Of a stretch of DNA of 64,000 nucleotides, positions 14,101-27,330 are shown one piece after another; positions within the stretch are counted from its first letter, which is position 1, and each line of letters begins with the position of its first letter. The position numbers were made by a program, and so were the translations under genes. Location: the NCBI RefSeq assembly GCF_023278565.1, contig NC_064677.1:3224001-3288000 (forward strand), in the 5' to 3' direction. The stretch comes from Colletotrichum lupini. Lineage: Eukaryota; Ascomycota; Sordariomycetes; Glomerellales; Glomerellaceae. Below the pieces are notes generated by a model, which saw only the letters and a program-made list of their open reading frames with translations, was not told the origin of the DNA and did no database searches.

Positions 14101-15299
14101 ATACTTAGCTAAGGGCCGGGCCTATAGCCCTACGTAATATAAAAAATAGTTAGAAATAGCAATAAATAAGGTAGAATAGATAATAAAAGCTTACTAAGCG
14201 GGGTATTACTAAACTTAGAAGTAATAACGCGCCCCTAGCTATTCGTAAATAAAAATATTAGTACTATCTACTCGCTTACTAAAACCCCTAAGATACTTTA
14301 TTTTATAAAATATATTTATATCGTAATAGGGATAGCGCGTAATCTTTAATAAAATTAAGTAGTAAAGGTCTTTAACGGCCTATTTATTACGTATAGCTCG
14401 TATATAATAAATCTTCCTTAAAATCGATAATAAGCATCGTCTATAGTAGGGAGTATATAAAATAGTAATAATAAAAAGTCTAATCCGGGGCATTCCCTTT
14501 AGACTACTTTTAACAAATATATCTAGGTATAATAGCTTATTAAGAATTTTTAGAGTAGCTAAGAACTTTACGTAATAGCCTATACTAGCTCGTTTCTTTT
14601 TTATAATCCGGTATAAAGCTATAAGAGTAGACTATAAAAATACCCCTAACTTAACTTAGCTTACTTCTAAAGTAAGAGTAGTATAAAAAAGCTTAACTAG
14701 CGCCCTAGAGGGATAATATAACTATTAAATAAATAATATTAATTTAACGCAATACTACTAAGGTTACGATTAAAGGGTAATTATTATACTTCATTAAGGG
14801 ATTCTATCCTATCCTAGTCCGAGCGGGGTTCTATTTTATATTTACCTATTATTACTAGTTCTTATAGGTTATTTAATATATTTTTAATATCCCTTTATTT
14901 AAATATGGTCGTTAATCTAATATTAATAAGTAATACTATATATATATATGGCCGTTATGCGCAGCTATATTAATATACCGTCGACCCGAGTTCTATAATT
15001 TAGGCTTATTATATTAGTATAATACTAATTTAGTCTTATTATCCTAATATATAATTATACTAAAATCCTAACTTCTTTTTACGAAAGCTTATTATATAGC
15101 TCGCGCGTATACTCTTTTAATAAAGTTATATCGATCTTTTTTAAATATACTCTTATATTATTAAATAAAGCGCCGTACTTCTATCGTCCGCTTTATAAAG
15201 CGATTTTAAGTACTATTAAGTAAGCTCTAGCCGGTCGTTTTTATAGTATTTTATTTAGTTTTATACTATTTTTTATTATTACTATAGCTACTTATACTA
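11106..15299. other. Mostly unassigned RIPed sequence
   Basis: No transposon domain was recognised except that the upper end probably contains the 3' tail of the LINE described next. A short basic frame on the - strand near 12,050-12,480 is listed separately. A patch at 12,620-12,690 keeps several CA and TG dinucleotides and is less RIPed than its surroundings. Confidence 0.4.
12050..12480 (-). pseudogene. Unidentified coding relic with a basic segment
   Basis: Read on the - strand from about 12,470 downwards the frame gives SSKRPREIKILDNSNDGA, followed shortly by TKRPKREV and KKK. These are two clusters that look like nuclear localisation signals. It then continues with only RIP-type stops for about 100 more codons. 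The family is unknown. The clusters would suit a DNA-binding or nuclear protein such as a transposase, but that is inference. Confidence 0.35.
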
Positions 15300-15419
15300 A
15301 GTCTAACTCTATAGTTAATAAGAATTAAAAGAGTATAAACCTATTACCTCGTTTTTATAAAGCTTATATATTAAAGTAAAGTTATTAGATCTTTTATTAG
15401 CCCGACTATTACTACGGGT

Positions 15420-15665
15420 TATAAATACCTAGTATAGTTACTTTATTATAAGTAAATACGTAAACGGCCCGGTAATCGAGCCTTTATAAAAGAGACTTAA
15501 CCGCTTTTATTAGAGCCGCTAGCTTTATTATATATAAGTTTAGCTCTATTTTTAAACTAAGTATATATAAAGCTATTATTATACCGCTACCTCTTTTAAG
15601 TAATATAAGTAGCGTTATAGCCGTTCCGTAGTTTATAACTCCGTTTCTTACCGAACTTATTATTA
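15420..15665 (-). pseudogene. LINE RNase H relic
   Basis: The - strand frame reads VRNGVINYGTAIT, then YIIKLAALIKAVKSL, then YVFTYNKVTILGIYNP. These align with the strand-helix-strand pattern of LINE RNase H: AELxAixxAl, the TDN motif (here TYN) and the AIxxPRQQSGQ end. The final glutamines are TAG/TAA. Its position about 0.8 kb after the RT catalytic centre fits Tad1-group ORF2. Confidence 0.8.
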
Positions 15666-16399
15666 TTATCCTTATTACTTACCTAGACTAAATTACTTTA
15701 ATAGCCTTAACTACGTCGTTTTTAATTATTATATTAATACGAGCTTCTTATAGAGTAATTAAATACCTTTCGATAGTCTTTAGCTTATTAAGAAGTTAGT
15801 CGTAATAAGAACTAAAAAGGTAATAAGAATTATTAAAAAGCTACTACTTATATATATCGAAGCGGATAGATTTTAAAAAGGCTTTATATCTATATCTAAA
15901 ATATTATTATTTTTTATTGTATTTTTCTTATATTAATTATATACTTACCTTTACTTTAGTAACTACCGTAGTTATTATATTAGAAGTTTTTATAACTACT
16001 TAGGTACTAATCTTCTATACTTAGTTAATTACCCTTATTTACGCTACTTAATATTTATATTTCTAAACGTTTAATGCGTAGTTTATTATTAATACTACGG
16101 CTATAATAAAAAGCTATTTAGCTATTACTAAAGTCTTAGTACGGCCTTTAGCCTTTTTATTACTATATTTATAATATACTTTTCGAATCGTAGCTTTATA
16201 CTTATCGTTACCCCTAGTATTTCAACGTAGTCCTTTACTTAGACCGTACTCCTTTCGATAATAAAGCTAATTAAGTCTAGTAGTAATCTCTAATTATATA
16301 TAAAATAAAGAATAGCCGTCTTATTTATTTCGAAAGTCGCCCCGCTTCGTCGTTCCTATTTAAATACTTTATCAATAATATTCTAAATACTTTCGTAAT

Positions 16400-17000
16400 T
16401 TCTTTTATATAATTAGTTAGTAACTTACGTAGTATAGTTATTAATAAAAGCTAGTGCGCCCCTGTTCTTATTAATTTAGTATTATATAAAATTAGTATTA
16501 AAAAAGAATAGTATAAATAATAATAGCGAGCCCTAAAGCAGCCCTATTTATAATAATAAACGAGCCTCGGACTCGTAATTATTAACTAGGATACTTACCG
16601 TTCTATAAGAGTAAAAAGTATTAACCTATTTTATTAGCTTATTAAGAATACCCCGCGCCTTAAGTTATTAAAATAGTTTTTTTTTTTTTATATTATTATA
16701 TACTTTTTTAATATCGAAGCTAATTAGACTAACTACTTTTACTTTCTTTTACGCTTTATAAATATACTCTTATAGTAATATTAGCGCTTATTTTACTAAC
16801 TTCTACTTATAAACGCTAAAATAGCTCGTAGAGAAAAGGCCGAACGTCTCAATTATATATAAAATATATTTTACCAAGACCGACTCTAATACTTTTTTAA
16901 GTATTAAGAATAATAAAATCGGTTACTAAGCCTTTATTATACTATAATTACTTTTGTTTAGCTTTTTTAATAAGATAATCTTTACGTATTATTATTATTG
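16400..17000 (-). pseudogene. LINE reverse transcriptase relic
   Basis: At 16,503-16,548 the - strand frame reads IGLL, a TAG stop, then GSLLLFILF. This is the G-x-PQGSPLSP-ILF motif of LINE reverse transcriptases with the Gln codon turned into TAG and prolines into leucines. Downstream, at about 16,435-16,462, GALAFINNY corresponds to A-F-x-D-D, the catalytic centre, with both aspartates changed to asparagine. Confidence 0.85.
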
Positions 17001-17799
17001 AAGTAGCGTCCCTTTATTTAGCGAGGCTTAGAGAAATAAAAAGACCCTCTGTTTTATTATTAACTATATATGTTTTTATACTATTATTAATAAAGTATTT
17101 TCTCTAAGTACTTTTTACGATTTTATTATGAAGAGCTATCTTTTTACTTTTTTTAATATAAGGCTAAGGAAGGGTACTAACGACTTTTATAACCGCTCCC
17201 CCTCCTTTTTAATTATACTTAAAAAAAAAAGAATATAAAAAATAGCTCTTCGGCCTATTCTATAATATCTTCTATTTAAGAACTATTAGCTCTTTTTAAA
17301 TAGGGGATCTTATTAAAAAATATTTTTTTATTAATATTAAAATACTTCGCGGCTTTTTAAATATTTATATTATTAACTAAAAAGTCCTCTTAATAACCTT
17401 TTTTTTATTATTAAATAGCGTTATAATATTACTTGGTTACCAAGCGGGCGCGTTTTTTTAGCTTACCTTAAGTATAACTTACTCTTTTTTTTACCCTTAC
17501 CTAGTTCTTTTAGTAAATATAAATTTATTAGAACTATATAAAGTCGGCCGTTTACTATTTTTTTATATACGGAGATAGCTTAGCCTTAGGGGTTAGTATT
17601 TTAATTACTTTATATATTATAAATATTAATCGATCTATTTATTATTATATTATATTTTTTATTAATATTCGCTTTAAGTTTATTCTTATTCTCTTATTAA
17701 TTTATTTTTATAAGGTGTTGTTAAGGAGGAGCCGTAGTTGGCTTTTTATTTTAAGTATAGTAATATTAAAAGTCGTTTTAATTATTTAATAATCCGACC

Positions 17800-18330
17800 T
17801 ATAGTCTATTTTATATAGGGCGCATTATATTACCGTTCTTATTAACTTTTTAATATAAAAAATAAATTAATTATTATTATTATATCGTTCTTTTCTTATG
17901 TCCTTATATTACGTAAAAAGAGGTTATAGAGCGAGTACTCGCTTATTAAATTAATAATCGGGTTTACTTCGCCCTATTAGCCCTCTAATATATCGTCGCC
18001 TCCCTATAAGTAATCGTAATAATTAAAGTCTTTTATTAAAACTACGTCTACCCTTTTACTTATTCCCCTTTAGATATTTATAATAGCTTACTTCAATAAG
18101 TCGTATACTTATCGTAATATCTTTAGCTTTTATATTAATATATATATTAACACTATTAATAGTTTTCGATTTAAAAGCTAAATAACGGTTATAATAATAT
18201 TTAAGGATACTATTAATACTTATTCTACCTCTACTTCTCTATTTACTTATAGTAAACTCTTAATTCCCTATTTTCTTTTATTCCTCTACTCTATTAATAC
18301 TATCCTCGTTTACTTATTATATATTATTAA
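17800..18330 (-). pseudogene. LINE endonuclease (EEP fold) relic
   Basis: Near 18,030 the - strand frame reads DFNYYDYLQGGDDILEG, matching the GDFNxHxxxWG motif of LINE apurinic-like endonucleases with His and Trp altered by RIP. It continues with NLISEYSLYNLF and an RTxE-like segment, the usual next block before the S-D-H motif. This domain would nick target DNA for target-primed reverse transcription. The DFN codons lie at 18,022-18,030. Confidence 0.75.
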
Positions 18331-18479
18331 AATAGTAATAACCTTATTTTTTATTTTTTATATTTATAGCTCTTATATTACTATTATTATAAAGTTACGT
18401 AGCGCCTTATTATTTATCAAACCCTTATAAACCTTAGCCTATTTCTTTATATTAAGCTAAAGGATCTAAACCTTTTTAT

Positions 18480-18850
18480 TTATAAAAACGCGGATATAGC
18501 TTTAAATAGTTTTTATTAAATAACTCGTACGGTCTTTTATAAAGAACGTAAGCTATAACTATTTTTTAGTATTTATTATAGTAATAGCTTGCCTTAGCGT
18601 AGCGCCCGTATACCTAGGGGTTTATATATTAATACGCCTTATATTTAGTAATTTATTAATAATTATAGTATTATTAAGGACGTAGCTACTACTTAAACGC
18701 TATTATTATACCGGACTCTTTTTTAATATAAAAGAAGCCCTCGAAAATTAGTTTATATATATTACTAGCTTTAGTTATAAATATAACTATAAACCTATAC
18801 GCCTTAGGTATATCGTTTTTACTTAGCTAAGATATTTTAATAATAATAGT
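18480..18850 (-). pseudogene. LINE ORF1 (gag-like) relic with ghost zinc knuckles
   Basis: At 18,569-18,610 the - strand frame reads YGRYAKASYYYNKY. This has the exact spacing of a C-x2-C-x4-H-x4-C knuckle with every Cys and His replaced by Tyr. At 18,506-18,550 YVLYKRPYELFNKNY fits the C-x2-C-x3-H-x6-C knuckle usual in LINE ORF1 proteins. RIP turns TGC/TGT into TAC/TAT and CAC/CAT into TAC/TAT, so both Cys and His become Tyr. ORF1 proteins bind element RNA. This one lies just upstream of the endonuclease on the same strand. Confidence 0.75.
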
Positions 18851-21800
18851 CTCGTTTTCTTAACTAAGTACTTTTACTATTTTAGCCCTAATATTATCTT
18901 TTTTATTTAGTACCTCGGTTCTTTTTACGTTATCGATTTTTATAAAATAGAGTTCGTTTTATAAAACTCGTTTACTAGGACCAAAGCTTTTCTTTATAAT
19001 TTATTTAACTAGCTTATATTTAATATTATTATAATAAATAATCTTAATCCTATTCGTATTCCTTAGGTTTATTATAATAACCCGATAGTACTAGCTACCC
19101 TATCCGTTTATAATACGTATTTCCTTTTTTATTATAGCCCGGATTTAACTTATATTAAGCTTATTACTACCTTTTCTAACTCTTAATATATTAATTATAT
19201 AGAATAAGGGATTACTATAACTTAGTAGCGTCGTATTACTTAGTATAACTATTTATAAATCGTAGCCTTATTTATATAAGCCGCTTTGTATAACGTTTAT
19301 ATATAACGTATTTAAACTATTCCGAGTCGTAGCTATTACTACGATTATTTTAAAGTTTTTATTTATCTTAGCGCTTTTATTTTCTATATGTACTTTTATT
19401 ACTTATAGCTCTTTTTTAATAGCTTATAGCTCGCTCTTAACTATTTATAACTTTATAATAACTACGCGAAGCTCTATTTCGACGTTCTTTTTTTACGTAT
19501 TAAATATAATCTTAGCTACGTAATGAGCCTTATAGAGCGGAGTATACGGATAAATACTAAGTAAGAGGCTACTAGCGAGGTTAATTTATAAAAATAAGTT
19601 TATTAGCTTATAAAATACCTAAGTACCCCGCACGATAATAAATAGTAATATTAATAAGATCGCGCTTAAAAAATATATTACTAGCTACTTAATTATTATA
19701 TAAAAGATCTTATTTAGTAAGTATAATAAGGCTATAGCTTAGATATTTATAAAGATATCCTAGAAGAGATCTAGGCATAATTATATACCTAAGAATAATA
19801 AGGTTATAAGTATAAGTAATAAGACTTAGGATCGGACTTTATTAACTACGTCCCCGTAATTATCTATAACTATATTCTAAAGTATATAATAGCGTTAAAT
19901 AGAGCGTTATTAAATCTTAGTAACCTAATTAGCGCGCCTCCCCGTCTATTCCCCCTTTACGTAACTAGGCTAAGGGACGATACTATCGAAGTATATTATA
20001 AATAATATTACTTTAATAAAAAGCTTTACTTAAAAACAATATTTCGAGCTTATATATAACCTAATACTTAAAAAGGGGCTAAATCTCGAGCTAGTTTATA
20101 AAGATTATAATACTTAGTTTTTTATTAACTAGGGCGTATTAAAAAGTATAGTTTATTAATAAGTACGGGATATTTAGGTCTATTTTAAATATAAATATAA
20201 TATTATAGTAGTATAATATTTATATTTAATTAATTACTTTAGTTTAGCGGCTTATTAATAAAGATCGAATAGTAATAAAAATAGCCCCTAATACTTTTCT
20301 TTTACTAGCTAATAATCGTTATATATTCCTCTAAGAATAATCAGAAATTAGCCCGTATAAATCCTTAATATTTATTCTAGACTTATTAAATAAAGTTTTT
20401 TAACTTACTAAAATAATACTTAATAAGAACGATATTTAGCAAATACGGTACTAAGTAAAGTAGTAATACTCCTATTACTATGCATATTTTCTATATACGG
20501 TTTAAGTAATAAAAAGAGGTATTATTTATAATTAAAATAGACCTAGGCTCGGGCTAGCGACCGTAGTATAATAAGAGTATCTCGATAAAACTATTAAAAA
20601 CTCTTATATCTATTAATCTTTTATATACCCGAAAGTATATTACCTTATTCTAAGTATACGTTAGTAGGATCTAATACCTCTAACCGTAATAGAATTATTT
20701 AATTTAATATAGCCGCTTCTTTTAAAAAACCTAGCCTTAACGGTATATACTAATGCTCTTATTTATACCGGATTTGTTTATAAATAATAATTACTCGGAT
20801 AGGTTTTACGAGATATAGTATATATATTCGTTTTATAAGTTTAGGTTACGCTTTTGAGCGATATTGTATATAGCTTTTTAGGACTATTTATCCCTTTTTA
20901 AGTACATAGTTTCGACCGGATTTAGTATACCGTCGGTATATAATATTTTATTAAATCGGCTATATTATTATTAATAAGCGGTTGTTTTACGTAGTAACTT
21001 ATTATAAATAATATTTTAAAAATTACGTAAAGAACGAGTAAAATAAGGCGCTATAATAGTAAAGCCCGATACTAAGCCTACTAGCCTTTTTAAATTTATT
21101 AGCGGTAAGTTAAAAGATTATTTTAGTTAACTATAGTTATTATAACTTAACGGAGAGGCTACGGTATTTATCCGTTCTTAGTATAAGCTATTTCTAAAGT
21201 AATTAATCTGGATCCCTTATTAGTACTATATGCGAGACTATTAGGATTTATATTATAAAAAGGTATCTGTGCGCTTAGAATATTAAACGAGTTTAATTTA
21301 ATAAGATATATTTTTTATATATAGCTATAGTCTATTACTTTTTTAACTTTCTTTTAATAAGTATTTAGGTAGTAGCGTAGGTTTTATTATATTACGAAAC
21401 GGTAATATATTACTCATTATTAGTATTCTAAAATATAAAGAAGCTAGTGCTTAGAAAGAACCTTAGAATTGCCCTACTTATTAGCCTAGGTATTCGTTCT
21501 ATTGCGCGTCGAAAATCTATTTATAAATTTAGTCCTAAAAACTTAGGTATAAACCTATACTAACTAACGGTCTCTCTTATATATTTAGTATAGTATATTA
21601 GGCGGGAATAAGCTTTGATATAACTAAAATATAGTATAATTTATAATTTAAAGACGCGGTATATAACAATTCGGTCTATCTTATTTACTAATTATAAGTA
21701 GTTTAAGGCTTTATTATTAGAAATATAGTAGAATATCCTTAGGATATTTAATTAGCTCTTATTTTTTTAAAAAAGACGGTATAGTTTAGAAGTAAGTAAT

Positions 21801-23823
21801 ATATAAAATAAGCCGAAGCTAATATAAAATAAGCCGAGGCTAATTAGTTAGCTAAGGCTATATGCTTCATTAAAGAGGCCGATTAGGATAATATTAGCTT
21901 TTTATATAGCGTTTTGCTAAGTAATAACGATAAATATAGTTTGCCTAGCTAAGTTTGGATATTAACTTAGTAGCGAGACTTAGTAAAAGATTGTATAATA
22001 TATAACTAGTATTAGAAGATTAACGCTATATTACGATAATAATCTTATATCTAATATTAAATATATAAGCGTTTATTAAATATAAATAGTATATAAATAT
22101 AACGGACCTCTTTATATTATACTTCGAGTTTTACGATATAATTTATAAAAAATAAAGTTTATTTTAATTTAATCTTATTAGGACTACTACGCTTTAAAGT
22201 AGAGAAGGGGTCGTCTTAGTAATTTTTAAGAGCTTTAAATATTAAGTATATATATAAGAGAGGAAGTAATACGTAGTACGACTATATATATAATAAGCTA
22301 GTACGTACGTTTTATAAGGAGTTGTGCTATATTAAGAACGACGATAGCTCTTTTATATACGGACCTGCCTACTTTAGTAAGTACTTAATAAAACGTTATA
22401 GTACTAAGGTTATTAACTAAGATAACGATACCTATTCTAAGTTAGATACCATACTACCGAACTAAGATTGCTCTTAGTAATATAATAATAATAAGCTTAA
22501 TTACGATATTTATTTTAACTTATATATAACGTATGAGGTAGTTTATAGTACTATAGTAATATAATTAAAGCTACTTATTGGGCCTATTATTTTATAATTA
22601 CTTATTATATAATATAATATAAATAAACGTAATCCTCTTACTTCGTAACTAATATTAATAATAAATCGCGCTTTTCGCTTTTTTATTAATTATTTTATTT
22701 CCGCGTCCGTTTTACTCCCCTCTAAGTTAGGTCTATAGCCTTAGCACTTATCCTAAACCCTATTCTTTTTATAAGTACCCTATTACGTTTAACTTAATAG
22801 ATATTATATTAAGCTAGTAAAGGATAAAGATAAGGAATTGCGTATACGTCCCCCCGGCTTAATAATTGTTATTTAATATTATTTAATAGGCTGGCCGTTA
22901 AGTACTATATAACTAATTAATTTAGAATACCGGTCCGAAATACTTATTACTTACGGTGTTCAATTAGTACCCCCCTATAAATAACTATCTAACCTACGTT
23001 TAGTATATATCGGGCTATAGTTTCTTTTTATTTATACTATACTTATTATTATACTTTTATCTAGATAACGGATAATTTTTATTACTTTACTACTATTTAG
23101 TATAATATTACTACCTACTTATATATTCCCGCGCGAAGATAATAATAAAATAGGCTGCCTACTACTTTACAACTATATTATTATAGGGAATACTAAAGAC
23201 GTATATTTAAATATTAAGTTTACCTTTATCCGCGAATATATTTCTTACTTAGAAACGAATAAAGACTGCTTTAAAGCTTAGATACGTTAGTTATATACTT
23301 ATATTTAATATAATATATTAAAGAATTCTACTTTACTTATTTAATCGTTATTATATATAATATAATACTAAATAGGGTATTTTTAGAATAAACCCTACCT
23401 ACTTCCCTTAAGACGTAACCGGATTTAACTCTTTTAGACTCGTAATCGGAACGTTACCGTTTTATTTTTTCTTATCTTACTGTTTTTTATAATATTAGCT
23501 AAGGCTACTAGCGATTTAGGAGGGGAAAGTAACGAAGACGAAGGTCTCCTAGTTAGCCCGGTCTAATAGTAGAGAAGCTAGAAGGTATAAGTAAATCGTA
23601 ACATAAATAGTATATTAACTAAGGGCCTAACCTATACTCGGATTAGGTAAGAAAGTTAACTAGCTCTTTTATTATAATAACTTAGAATTATATATTATTA
23701 TAAAGAACCCGCGTATATTTTCTAGCTAAATAAGAATAATTTATTACCTCGGAAGGACGAACGACGGAGGCTAAATAATATTAGTTAGAGTTTAGATTAA
23801 TAAATAAGAATTACTAAACTAGA

Positions 23824-23895
23824 GTATTTACGTATTTACGTATTTATATATTTACGTATTTATATATCTACGTATTTACGTATCTACGTATCTAG
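23824..23895. repeat. Tandem array of 8-bp unit GTATTTAC, nine units
   Basis: Nine contiguous 8-bp units with variants GTATTTAC, GTATTTAT, ATATTTAC, ATATCTAC, GTATCTAC and GTATCTAG. Most unit differences are C/T or G/A transitions, as expected if an older, more uniform array was RIPed. Confidence 0.9.
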
Positions 23896-25305
23896 GCTTA
23901 TAATAGCATAGGTACGTACTAATAAAATAAGCCGATACTAAAAACGAAACTTATAACTTTTTTTAGAATAGCGTTACTTAGCTAGAATATTAAATAATAA
24001 ATAAGGACGGTATAAGTGGGGCTTGGTTTATACTCCCAGACTATGTACTTAGGGCAATAATATAGGTTACTAAGCCTAGTTAATATACTCTAACGGTTTA
24101 TAACAAACGAGGTTCTAATTATTATAATAAAACCCCCGAGTAATATCCTATATTAAATCGGTTAATAGTTTCTTAGTTAGTAATTATTAACTTATTTACT
24201 TTAAATACGTAGAGCATTATAACTACTAACTAGCGCCCTCGCTTACTAAAAGAAATTTTAATAATAGTAACTAGAAATAGGCAAATTACTAACTATTAAG
24301 TAGGCATTTTTATTAGCTAGATCTTACGCGTTAAAGCGGTAGGGTACGTTTATAATCCCTTATAACTATCTTAGCTTATTTTATAAATAATTTCCGTAAT
24401 CCGTAGCGCTTATGTATCAATAGTTATTATAATTAGAGAGGTCTTTACTAGTATTGCTAGCTCTTACGAGTATTTATTTAGAATATATTATAATAAAACG
24501 AACCGGTATAGTCTAGATATTTATTAATAAGTATATTAGTTAAAGTATAAAGAACTAACTTACTTAATTTCTAGCGATTATATAGAGGTACTAGCTTCTA
24601 ACCCATTCTTTAAGCTTAGTAGAAATTTTAAACTAGGGTAAGAAAAGCTAAAATAAGTAAGTAAAATAATTTAATAATACTGCTTTTAATAATCCGATTT
24701 AATAGGGCCCAGATTAGCTATTTCTAAGTAACTTAACCAGGATAAGGGTAACGTCGGCTAGCCGACGCTAAGTAAACTTTAATTATACAATGCTTATTCT
24801 TCTACTAACTAGCCTATTTAGGTATACTTTTATAATAATAGCGGTATTTACTAAAAACGGGTAATATTAACCCTATTTTTCGGGCCTTTTATAACTATAG
24901 CCGTAACGCTATTACTAAAACTTAAATAAGTAACGAAAAGTATATAAAGAGGATTTTTCTACCTAGCTCTACTACTACCCCTTCTCTACTATAAAATCTC
25001 TACCTACTTAGTAATTTAGCTCTATTTGCGTATTAATAATTCGTCTCGTACTATTCTAAGCTAGCGTTTAACGGAATAGATTCTAACTACGTCCGCGCCT
25101 ACCTCTCGGAGGGAGGGGAAAATTAAATTACTTTAGCCTACTTTATATTAATACGACTAGACCGACTTTTAGTATAAAAAAGACTATAAATATAGAAATA
25201 AGTAACGTTACTCGCTCGTAGGCCCGCTACGATACTTAGTAACTATTTATAAATAATATATATAAGCTTTATTATATTCTTTTTTAGATTATTTTTATAA
25301 ATTCG

Positions 25306-25350
25306 CTTCTCTTTTTTTTTCTTTTTTTTTCTCTTACTCTCTTATACTCT
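25306..25350. repeat. Polypyrimidine tract
   Basis: A run of T with scattered C covers about 45 bases on the + strand (two runs of nine or more T separated by C). Such runs can occur at transposon ends or promoters; nothing here decides which. Confidence 0.7.
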
Positions 25351-26359
25351 TTTATAACGACTAATCCTTACTAACGTTAAATAATAATACCCTTAGAATA
25401 GTATATAAAGACTCTATAATAGGATCTTTGCTACGTAATTCTAAACCTACTTATAAGAATCCTACGGGATTATTTATTTAAGAACTTAATAAAACCGGTA
25501 CTTCGATTTAAAGCTCTTATTTAGGATAGTAAGTAGGTAATATAATATTAAACATCCTATATACCCATAATTCCTATATATTATATATTTATTCTAATTA
25601 TCGAGGGCTAGAGCCCCCGGTTTTATAAGTTATTTACTAATCGTTTAGCCTTTATATACTACCTATATAACTAATTTATAATAACAATAACTACTACGAT
25701 ATAGAATAAGCATTTTAAATAAATAAAATAGTAAATAAGCTACTATTGAATATTACTATTCGGTTTACTTTATAACTCCTTTATAAATATACTATATAAG
25801 TAGTAAAGGGGTAGCTAATAAAGTACGAGAGGGACTTATACTAACTATTATTATTAATATATAGAAAATCTTAAACTTATTTAGTATAATTTTATAAAGC
25901 GAAAATAATAGGCTAAGTATAATTTATATAAAGAAAGGAAATACTATTAGGTAGCTGATACTACCTACCTTTAGTACGTAATCGGTAATAGATAGTATTA
26001 GCTAACTTTTTATCTAAGCGCAAAGGATACTACCCTAAGGGCTGCTATAGTTATTAACTAGGACTAGAGCTAATACTTTAGTTTAAAAATAAAGGGTCTT
26101 AGCGCTATAACTAGTTAGGAAAACTATAAATATAAAAAAAGAGTACCCGGAAAGTTAGTAATATACGTAATTTACTAACGGTTTCCCTTATTTTATAAAT
26201 ATTTAGTTAAATAGCATTTCTAACCCGTAGTAGTCCTTTATTAATAAATTCATTATTAATATTTAAGAGCGGATTTACGGCTATATAAGCTTAGATTCCT
26301 AATATCTACTTAAATAGTAGTAGTTTATAATAACGGCGGCGAGAGTAAAAACGGAAAGT

Positions 26360-27330
26360 ATTAATAATATTATTAAGATTTACTTTCCTAAGCAGCTAGG
26401 GTTTAACTAGCTCTAGGTATTATTAATATAAGGTACGCTATTTAATATTAAAATCGAAAAAACTTTTAATTATAATAATATTATTTATTAGAAAATTATA
26501 TAAGTTAGCTGCGCGTACTACCTAATTAAAATTATTATTTAAGCGTAGTAAATCGAGTACTTTAACTCGTACGTCGAGCTACTTATTATTACTAAACTTA
26601 ATATATCCCGCGCTAAACGCTATAAAATAACGCTTATTAAAATATATAATAACTTTAAATAATCTAAAAAAGACCTACGAAATAGGATAGCTATTTAGCG
26701 CAATTATAAAAATATTAAGAACGCGGGAGGCTAAGTAGTACTTATCTTTTCTAATATAAGATTTTACTACTTTTATAAATATAAAATTAGATTTAACTTA
26801 AATAGTATATAATAACTTCGGTACCTCTAGCGGTAAATCGAGGTCGCTATTAATATACTATACCCTATATAATAGTATCTACTTATAATTATTAATAAAC
26901 GTATATAGCGTCGCTTTTTTAGCTATTTATATAACTAAGTAGTTTATAAAAACGGTTCGGATCCGGTATCGCTTTAATTAATATATTTTAAATATAACCC
27001 TAGATTTAGCTTTAAATAGCTTAAATATTTAATTATTAATATAAGCGCGTAGAGTATTAATAACCTATAGTAAGTACTATTAGTAAACGCTATAGCTTAC
27101 GTCCTAAGTATATATATATATTAATCGTACGAGTAAGAATAGTCTAAAGACCTTAAAACTAACTCGTATTACTACTTCTTAACGCTATTTAAGTTCGGAC
27201 GCCGGTTCCCTTATTTAATATAAATATTCTAAACCTTTAACGAACGTAATAATAACTTAATAACTCTATATCCGTTTAACTATAGTACGGTAATAAGAGA
27301 ATTTATAAGCCTTATTATAAAAGGTTTATA
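26360..27330 (+). pseudogene. Unidentified coding relic U1
   Basis: A + strand frame stays readable for about 320 codons with only TAA and TAG interruptions. Segments include GGQVVLIFSNIRFYYFYKYK near 26,735-26,800 and KNGSDPVSL near 26,950-26,980. Tyr-rich stretches suggest original His and Cys. No reverse transcriptase, integrase or helicase motif is seen, so the family is unknown. It could be a transposase or a captured gene. Other long + strand relics follow at 30.4, 37.6, 40.6 and 46.3 kb. Confidence 0.45.

Larger units (their letters stand above)
15300..19000 (-). mobile_element. Tad1-type LINE (non-LTR retrotransposon) relic
   Basis: Reading the - strand from high to low coordinates, the element shows an ORF1 with CCHC-type knuckles (18,506-18,610), an endonuclease of the exonuclease-endonuclease-phosphatase fold (about 17,800-18,330), a reverse transcriptase (about 16,400-17,000) and a C-terminal RNase H (about 15,420-15,665). 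This order, with an RNase H after the reverse transcriptase, is typical of fungal Tad1-group LINEs. All domains are interrupted by RIP-type stops and catalytic residues are changed. The 5' end may extend to about 19,900 and the 3' end below 15,300; no poly(A) tail or target-site duplication could be set. Confidence 0.85.
19001..26350. other. Unassigned RIPed sequence
   Basis: The first ~900 bases may be LINE 5' sequence. A + strand frame near 20,840-21,020 is open over about 60 codons (reads FERYCIQLFRTIYPFLS) but has no family I can name. An 8-bp tandem array lies at 23,824-23,895. A patch at 24,012-24,070 retains several CA and TG dinucleotides. A polypyrimidine run lies at 25,306-25,350. 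No gene is supported. Confidence 0.4.

Noticed and set aside
24050..24056. TTAGGG as a telomeric repeat
   Set aside because: A single occurrence with no tandem array.
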